Positions 1 to 5,672 of a stretch of 5,672 bases of DNA are shown one piece after another (within the stretch, counting starts at the first letter, position 1; each line of letters opens with the position of its first letter). A model generated the notes under the pieces. That model worked only from the letters and a program-made list of their open reading frames with translations. It was not told the DNA's origin and ran no database searches. Source of the DNA: Elusimicrobia bacterium RIFCSPLOWO2_01_FULL_59_12 (GTDB taxonomy: Bacteria; Elusimicrobiota; Elusimicrobia; 2-01-FULL-59-12); contig MGUR01000022.1 in assembly GCA_001800075.1 (NCBI GenBank), positions 23,077 to 28,748 of the forward strand. Reading direction: 5' to 3'. The position numbers and the translations under genes were made by a program.

Positions 1-252
1 GTGCCCGTCATCGTGGACGCGGGAGTCGGAACGGCTTCGGATGCGGCGGTGGCGATGGAGCTGGGAGCATCGGGCGTATTAATGAATACCGCCGTCGCGG
101 AAGCTCAGGATCCCGTCCTGAGGGCTGAAGCGATGAAACTGGCGGTGGATGCGGGCCGACGGGCCTATCTCGCGGGCCGAATGCAGAAAAAATACACCGC
201 TTCTCCCTCCAGCCCCGCTACCGGCCAGATCAATCCGCTCATTTCGAGATAA
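1..252 (+). CDS. thiG: Thiazole synthase ThiG, C-terminal 83 residues (5' end outside window)
   Basis: ThiG is the cytoplasmic TIM-barrel enzyme that builds the thiazole phosphate ring of thiamine from deoxyxylulose 5-phosphate, ThiS-thiocarboxylate sulfur and dehydroglycine. What is visible is the end of the barrel. The segment PVIVDAGVGTASDA (local residues 2-15) contains the glycine-rich phosphate-binding turn, and GVLMNTA (25-31) contains the second one. The family's usual ending follows: EAMKLAVDAGRRAYLAGRM and then a short SPSSPATGQI-like tail. The frame is open from base 1. The GTG at position 1 encodes an internal valine of the conserved strand and is not a start codon. The Schiff-base lysine lies upstream of the window and cannot be checked. 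The gene ends with TAA one base before the next gene's GTG, so the two are probably co-transcribed. Family assignment is secure; only the gene's extent is unknown. Confidence 0.96.
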   Translation: MPVIVDAGVGTASDAAVAMELGASGVLMNTAVAEAQDPVLRAEAMKLAVDAGRRAYLAGRMQKKYTASPSSPATGQINPLISR

Positions 253-253
253 C

Positions 254-1282
254 GTGGTCAAGCCTTTCGGCCCCAGGGCGCGGGTCCTTGCCATTTTCAT
301 ACCTGTCGCTTTGGTTCTTTTATTTGTTGGGATTCATCAAACGCAGCTGATCACCAGCGTTTATGTGACACGCCTTCCATCGGGTCCTTTGTTCGTGAGT
401 GAAGACCCGAGCCATCCGCGTTTAGCGAGACTTCGCCGGCAAGAGAAAATCGACTTCCTTCTAAAAGATGCGCACGCCGACCTGGACCGTCTCTTGCGGC
501 TCACCCAATGGACGTCCCAGCAGTTCCCATCGTCCACCCCTTTCCCGAATTATCCGCCCTGGGACGCCATTAAGATCCTGGACCGAATCCGGAACAAAAA
601 GACCGGAGGGTATTGCGCTCAATATGCTTTTGTATTCGGCCAGGCATGCCAGAGTCTGGGCTACACCATCCGTTATATCGGAGTCCGCAGCCGGGCGGAC
701 AAAGGCGGCCATGCGCTCATCGAAGTCTATGTTCCTTCCTTGGCCAAGTGGATCGCCTTCGAACCCCAGTTGGGTCATTACTATGTGGATCCCCAGGGTG
801 TCCCGCTAAGCATTTTGGATCTTCATCGTTATGCCGTAGGGGAGAAACGGGGGCGCCTGTTCAAACACCCGTCCCGCCAACCCATGGACAAGAACTGGCT
901 CGCGCTTTTTTATCACTTCAAATTCCTGCTCAGGAACAATTTTCTTTCCGTACCCGTTTATCATGCCTACCGGCAGCATGCCGACGGGAGCGAACTCCTC
1001 TTTGAGGGGTATGTACTGCGCTGGTTGGACGGCTATACGGCGGGCGTGCGTGAAGCGGTGCCTTCGCTGACATCAAGCCGTGTGGAAGATTTCGATTTCA
1101 CCATGGATCTGCGGCCGGACCACGCCGAGACTCGCTGGTGCTGGACGTTGGGGGAGTTCGCTTCATTTGCCAGCACAATGGTTCCTGCGAAACCCTACCG
1201 TTTAAAATTACCGTCCTGGCTGCTGACTCGGATTGTTGAACAGGAGTTTGTGCAGGACGCCCGCTTCAAACCCTTGAGGTAA
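254..1282 (+). CDS. Membrane-anchored transglutaminase-like (Cys-His-Glu) protein
   Basis: This is a 342-residue protein with a basic N-terminus (K3, R8, R10) and one hydrophobic segment at about 11-26. It probably works as a signal anchor that places the rest outside the cytoplasmic membrane. The middle has the transglutaminase/papain-like core: GGYCAQYA with the presumed nucleophile Cys121, GGHALIEVY with His153, and WIAFEPQLG, where Glu170 stands at the position usually held by the catalytic Asp. About 170 C-terminal residues have no fold I recognise. Bacterial members of this superfamily are proteases, amidases or crosslinking enzymes; the substrate here is unknown. The GTG at 254 is chosen because it follows the thiG stop by one base and puts the charged residues directly before the membrane segment. 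The reading frame stays open back to an ATG at 149, but that start would lie deep inside thiG and add 35 arginine- and proline-rich residues. The Shine-Dalgarno is weak (GAG at 246-248), so coupling to thiG translation is likely. The superfamily call is firm; the role is not known. Confidence 0.85.
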   Translation: MVKPFGPRARVLAIFIPVALVLLFVGIHQTQLITSVYVTRLPSGPLFVSEDPSHPRLARLRRQEKIDFLLKDAHADLDRLLRLTQWTSQQFPSSTPFPNYPPWDAIKILDRIRNKKTGGYCAQYAFVFGQACQSLGYTIRYIGVRSRADKGGHALIEVYVPSLAKWIAFEPQLGHYYVDPQGVPLSILDLHRYAVGEKRGRLFKHPSRQPMDKNWLALFYHFKFLLRNNFLSVPVYHAYRQHADGSELLFEGYVLRWLDGYTAGVREAVPSLTSSRVEDFDFTMDLRPDHAETRWCWTLGEFASFASTMVPAKPYRLKLPSWLLTRIVEQEFVQDARFKPLR

Positions 1283-1309
1283 TGTTAGGTAGAATAGGGG
1301 CCGCGGGCG

Positions 1310-1519
1310 CTAGGCCGCCGCCATCCGGGGACCTGCTTTGGCGACTCGGTGGGACCTGAGGCATCGCGTGCAAACGAGCTGAGACTGCACCCTTCCTCCA
1401 ATGATCATACGCGCACGATGTAAATTGGGTAGAAACCGCCGGTTACTCGCTTTATGCGAGTGACTGACCGTTTTGCCGGCCGACGGCCCTTTGCCGCACA
1501 CCTTGCAACGCCACGCCAT
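1310..1519 (-). CDS. rpmB: 50S ribosomal protein bL28
   Basis: This small basic protein of 69 residues belongs to the large ribosomal subunit. The N-terminus MAWRCKVCGKGPSAGKTVSHSH and the block NRRFLPNL (residues 26-33) are the bL28 signature. Two Cys pairs, C5/C8 and C50/C53 (VCTRCLRS), make this the zinc-binding 'C+' form. The start ATG (complement of 1517-1519) is preceded by an excellent AAGGAG Shine-Dalgarno with a 7-nt spacer. The gene faces the opposite way to both neighbours. It converges on the transglutaminase gene with a 27-bp gap (1283-1309), in which I see no hairpin followed by a T tract. It diverges from recG with a 36-bp gap. rpmB beside recG is a familiar bacterial arrangement. 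Any rpmB promoter must lie in or very near the 5' end of recG. The short alanine-rich tail after about residue 62 is not part of the conserved core. Confidence 0.96.
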   Translation of the reverse strand: MAWRCKVCGKGPSAGKTVSHSHKASNRRFLPNLHRARMIIGGRVQSQLVCTRCLRSHRVAKAGPRMAAA

Positions 1520-1526
1520 AGAGGGG

Positions 1527-1532
1527 CTCCTT
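1527..1532 (-). promoter_or_regulatory. Ribosome-binding site of rpmB
   Basis: Read on the minus strand this is AAGGAG, seven bases before the rpmB ATG, an almost ideal Shine-Dalgarno. It fixes the rpmB start. Five of its six bases lie in one arm of the 8-bp inverted repeat at 1524-1550. Confidence 0.8.
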
Positions 1533-1542
1533 CGGAAAAATT

Positions 1543-1547
1543 AGGAG
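1543..1547 (+). promoter_or_regulatory. Ribosome-binding site of recG
   Basis: AGGAG lies eight bases before the GTG at 1556 and decides the recG start against the upstream in-frame ATG at 1454, which falls inside rpmB. It forms part of the right arm of the inverted repeat at 1524-1550. Confidence 0.75.
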
Positions 1548-1555
1548 CCCGCATT

Positions 1556-3678
<2,123 letters not shown>

Positions 3679-3682
<4 letters not shown>

Positions 3683-5394
3683 CGAAACTCAGCCGATCGG
3701 CGTGGGTGGGGCTGATCTCTTTGCTTGTTGCGCATGGGGTGCTGTCGCTTCATGCCGCGCGCCGCTTGTCGCCCACCTGGGATGAAATCGTTTACCCCGC
3801 CGCCGGCGTTGCCCAATGGCACACCGGAGCGATTGACCTTAACCGTGAACACGCCTTCCTTGCCAAATTGATCTTTGCATTACCGCTCCTTCCCCTTCAG
3901 CCCACTGTTCCATTTTCCTCAGAGGCCTGGCAGGCCAAAGACGCTCATCGTTTTGGGTATCTTTTCATGTTTCACAACCGCCTCGAGGCTCAGAAACTGA
4001 TTTTTTGGAGCCGGTTTCCCGCGGTGCTGTTTTCATTGTTGACGGGTGCGCTTTTGTTCTACTGGATCTATTCCATCTGGGGAACGGCGGGAGGCGTGCT
4101 CGGTCTTGTGTGCTATATCAGCACACCCATTCTTTTGTCGCGAGCCTCGCTGGCCCACATGGAAATGCCCATGTACTTTTTCATTCTTTTGTCTCTTTGG
4201 CTTCATGCGCGGGGGACGCAAGAGAGAGGGGCCTCCTTCTTGTACGGCAGCGGGATCGCCATGGGCCTGGCTTTTTTATGCAAATTACCGGCCTTGCCCC
4301 TCCTGCCTACGTTTCTGGTGTTGGAGCTTTGGGAGCATCGGCCGGACTGGCGGAAGGGGGGGGGGAATTTTCTCAAGCTGTGTCTGGCGGCCGCAGGGGT
4401 TATCGTCATGGCGTATCTCCCCTGGCAGGGCGCCGCAGCCGCCTTTAAGGAAACGTTTGTGAACCTATTCCTTTTCAACCGGATTTTGCCTTATTACTGG
4501 CATGGCCAGACCCTGACGCTTGCGCAAGCTCCTTGGGTCCTTTCCTGGGCGGCCTGGTTGATCAAGGCCCCGTTGGCGGTCCTATTGCTAGGCATGGGAG
4601 GCGCTTGGCTGTGGAAATGTCAGCCGAAAGGAAAAACAGCCTGGAACCATTTGGTTGTTTTTGCAGGCGCCTGCATTTTAGCTGTCCTGTTTTTTGGGTC
4701 CGCGGTCACGTCGGTACAATTTTCACCCGCCTATCTGGCGATCGCCGGTTTGGCGGGCGGGCTCGCGGTCGGCTTGAAAAAACAGCCCGCTTGGCGGCGC
4801 TTCGGAGTGCTGGGGATTGCGGCGCTGGCGCTCGCAGACGCCTATCGCATTCACCCAAATTATTTAGCCTATTTCAATTCATTGGTGGGCGGCCCCGATC
4901 AAGGCTACCGCTGGCTGTCGGATTCCGATCAGGACTGGGGCCAATCTCTGCCGGCTCTGGCTGCCTATTGGAATAAAGTAGACCGTCCCAGGCTCCTACT
5001 CGCTTACTCCGGCGCAGGGGACCCGCGCGCTTACGGACTGGTGTATCAGGACCTCTATTCGCCCGCCCTGGTCAGCCGCGAGTACCAGGGAGAATTCCTT
5101 CCCGGAGATGGGAAACCGCTCTATCTCGCGGTTGCAACCAAGGTGCTGCAATCGGAGCCGGAGATCTTTCAATGGCTCGGTGAACACCTTGAACCCCTTA
5201 CGATCGTCAGCAGCAGCTTTTTCATTTACGATGTGACCACCCACCCGGACGCGTTACGCTGGATCGGGCACGTGTATGCGGCGACCCGCCGCCCGAAGCT
5301 GGCGGCGTGGTCTTTTAAACAGGCGATCCGTCTCGATCCGGGTCATGCGGACGACCAAAAAAAGCTGTCTTTGCTGCAGTCGTTGACGTCATGA
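3679..5394 (+). CDS. GT39-like polytopic membrane glycosyltransferase with C-terminal TPR-like segment
   Basis: This protein of 571 residues is a GT-C type transferase that would use a polyprenyl-phosphate-linked sugar and glycosylate a protein, lipid or polysaccharide on the outer face of the cytoplasmic membrane. The first loop after membrane helix 1 (about 8-26) has TWDEIVYP with Asp35/Glu36, the place of the acidic catalytic residue in ArnT/PMT enzymes. The segment LAHMEMPMYFF (158-168) is typical of the family. About ten further hydrophobic segments run to residue 388. A soluble part begins PNYLAYFNSLVGGPDQGYRW, followed by DSDQDWGQSL (415-424), a hallmark of bacterial GT39-like proteins. 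Residues about 531-563 resemble one TPR (AWSFKQAIRLDPGHADD). The ATG at 3679 overlaps the recG stop (ATGA) with only a weak upstream GGA, which implies coupled translation; the frame is open back to 3565 inside recG. A ten-G run and an A AAA AAG heptamer lie inside the gene. Sugar and acceptor are unknown. Confidence 0.86.
4356..4365 (+). repeat. Ten-base poly-G tract inside the glycosyltransferase gene
   Basis: Ten consecutive G encode the last base of Lys226 and Gly227-229, in a cytoplasmic or loop stretch rich in charge between two membrane segments. Gain or loss of one G moves translation into frames that stop at 4448 or 4462, leaving a protein of about 256-261 residues with under half of the enzyme. 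Tracts like this act as phase-variation switches in some pathogens. Here it may equally be chance, or a sequencing/assembly weak spot. The present length is in frame. Confidence 0.6.
5358..5364 (+). other. Candidate -1 frameshift heptamer A AAA AAG
   Basis: Read in the frame of the glycosyltransferase, the bases form A AAA AAG, the same slippery heptamer used by E. coli dnaX. A -1 slip enters a frame with no stop up to 5391, which is the frame of the next gene. It would join the two proteins through about nine linker residues (AVFAAVVDV). I see no strong internal Shine-Dalgarno upstream and no stable downstream hairpin, the usual stimulators, so function is uncertain. Confidence 0.3.
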
Positions 5395-5672
5395 AGAACA
5401 CAACCGGTATCGCGGTCGGAATTTTATTATTGACTCTGATGGCCTATGCGCCTTCCATACAAGGACAGTTTATCTGGGACGATGAGGCACATGTGACGGA
5501 GACCGAAACCTTGCGGACGTGGCAGGGCCTGCGCGCCATCTGGACCCAGCCGGGAGCCGTCCAACAATATTATCCCCTCACCTACACCCTCTTCTGGATC
5601 CAATTCCACCTATGGCATCCCCACGTGGCGGGATATCACCTCGTAAACATCTTCCTTCACGCCTTCAACGCG
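5391..5672 (+). CDS. PMT/GT39-like membrane glycosyltransferase, N-terminal 94 residues (3' end outside window)
   Basis: The reading frame is open from the ATG at 5391 to the window edge. It starts with a short basic N-terminus and a membrane helix (about 7-22). The segment GQFIWDDEAHVTET (25-38) follows, where Asp30/Asp31/Glu32 match the acidic first-loop motif of PMT-type transferases. Next come QQYYPLTYTLFWIQFHLW (58-75) and GYHLVNIFLHAFNA (81-94). This pattern, WDD...V, then YYPL, then GYHLVN.LLHA, is known from bacterial O-glycosyltransferase-like proteins that usually carry a tail of tetratricopeptide repeats; any such tail would lie beyond the window. The start overlaps the previous stop (ATGA) and has no clear Shine-Dalgarno, so translation probably depends on ribosomes finishing the upstream gene. 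With that gene it forms a pair of related transferases, perhaps from an old duplication. Substrate unknown. Confidence 0.85.
   Translation, partial: MKNTTGIAVGILLLTLMAYAPSIQGQFIWDDEAHVTETETLRTWQGLRAIWTQPGAVQQYYPLTYTLFWIQFHLWHPHVAGYHLVNIFLHAFNA

Larger units (their letters stand above)
1524..1550. promoter_or_regulatory. Inverted repeat carrying the divergent ribosome-binding sites of rpmB and recG
   Basis: GGGCTCCT at 1524-1531 and AGGAGCCC at 1543-1550 are perfect reverse complements (8 bp) around an 11-nt A/T-rich centre (1532-1542). The right arm supplies AGGAG, the Shine-Dalgarno of recG on the + strand. The left arm, read on the - strand, supplies AGGAG for rpmB. If either leader contains both arms, it can fold into a hairpin that pairs its own ribosome-binding site. 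No T tract follows on either strand, so it is not an intrinsic terminator. It could instead be a protein-binding operator or a coincidence of two good Shine-Dalgarno sites facing each other. The repeat is seen directly; regulation is inferred. Confidence 0.5.

Noticed and set aside
149..253. Upstream ATG for the transglutaminase-like gene
   Set aside because: It would read 35 residues out of frame through thiG, and the signal-anchor layout fits the GTG at 254 better.
1297..1330. GC-rich stretch at the rpmB 3' end as a bidirectional terminator
   Set aside because: Only 4-bp pairings could be found and no T run follows on either strand.
1445..1461. Six-bp hairpin ACTCGC-tttat-GCGAGT
   Set aside because: It lies inside conserved bL28 codons with no T tract; such short repeats are expected by chance.
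1454..1555. Upstream ATG extending recG by 34 residues
   Set aside because: The extension overlaps rpmB on the other strand, has no Shine-Dalgarno and does not look like RecG. The GTG at 1556 has AGGAG at correct spacing.
5384..5391. Perfect 8-bp palindrome TGACGTCA at the gene overlap
   Set aside because: It is short, lies in coding sequence and has no partner copy. There is no reason to call it an operator.

Overview
The window comes from a bacterial chromosome of moderately high G+C, with tightly packed genes and almost no intergenic DNA. It contains six genes, two of them cut by the window edges. None of them is a mobile element, an RNA gene or a CRISPR array. The four-cysteine bL28 and the pair of polytopic PMT/GT39-type glycosyltransferases, the second resembling the TPR-tailed type, suggest a Gram-negative-like or little-cultured lineage such as Omnitrophota, Elusimicrobiota or a similar group. 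That placement is only a guess from protein style; the sequence does not fix the taxon.

Layout, left to right. Positions 1-252 hold the 3' end of thiG (thiazole synthase, thiamine biosynthesis). One base later, a GTG at 254 opens a gene for a membrane-anchored transglutaminase-like protein (254-1282). On the opposite strand lies rpmB (1310-1519), encoding ribosomal protein bL28. It converges with the transglutaminase gene and diverges from recG. Next, on the + strand, comes a three-gene run: recG (1556-3682), a GT39-like membrane glycosyltransferase (3679-5394), and the start of a second glycosyltransferase (5391 to the window end). Both junctions in this run are ATGA overlaps, so these genes are very probably one translationally coupled operon. 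It joins a replication-fork repair helicase to envelope or protein glycosylation.

The points most worth a second look are small sequence elements. (1) The 36-bp rpmB/recG divergent gap holds an 8-bp inverted repeat whose two arms are the Shine-Dalgarno sequences of the two divergent genes. (2) A run of ten G lies inside the GT39 gene, where a one-base slip in either direction would truncate the enzyme. (3) A dnaX-type A AAA AAG heptamer sits 27 nt before the GT39/next-gene overlap. Its -1 frame is open and is exactly the frame of the downstream gene. All three are readings of sequence alone and are untested. No wholly new multi-gene system is evident; the rest is ordinary housekeeping and envelope-glycosylation content.
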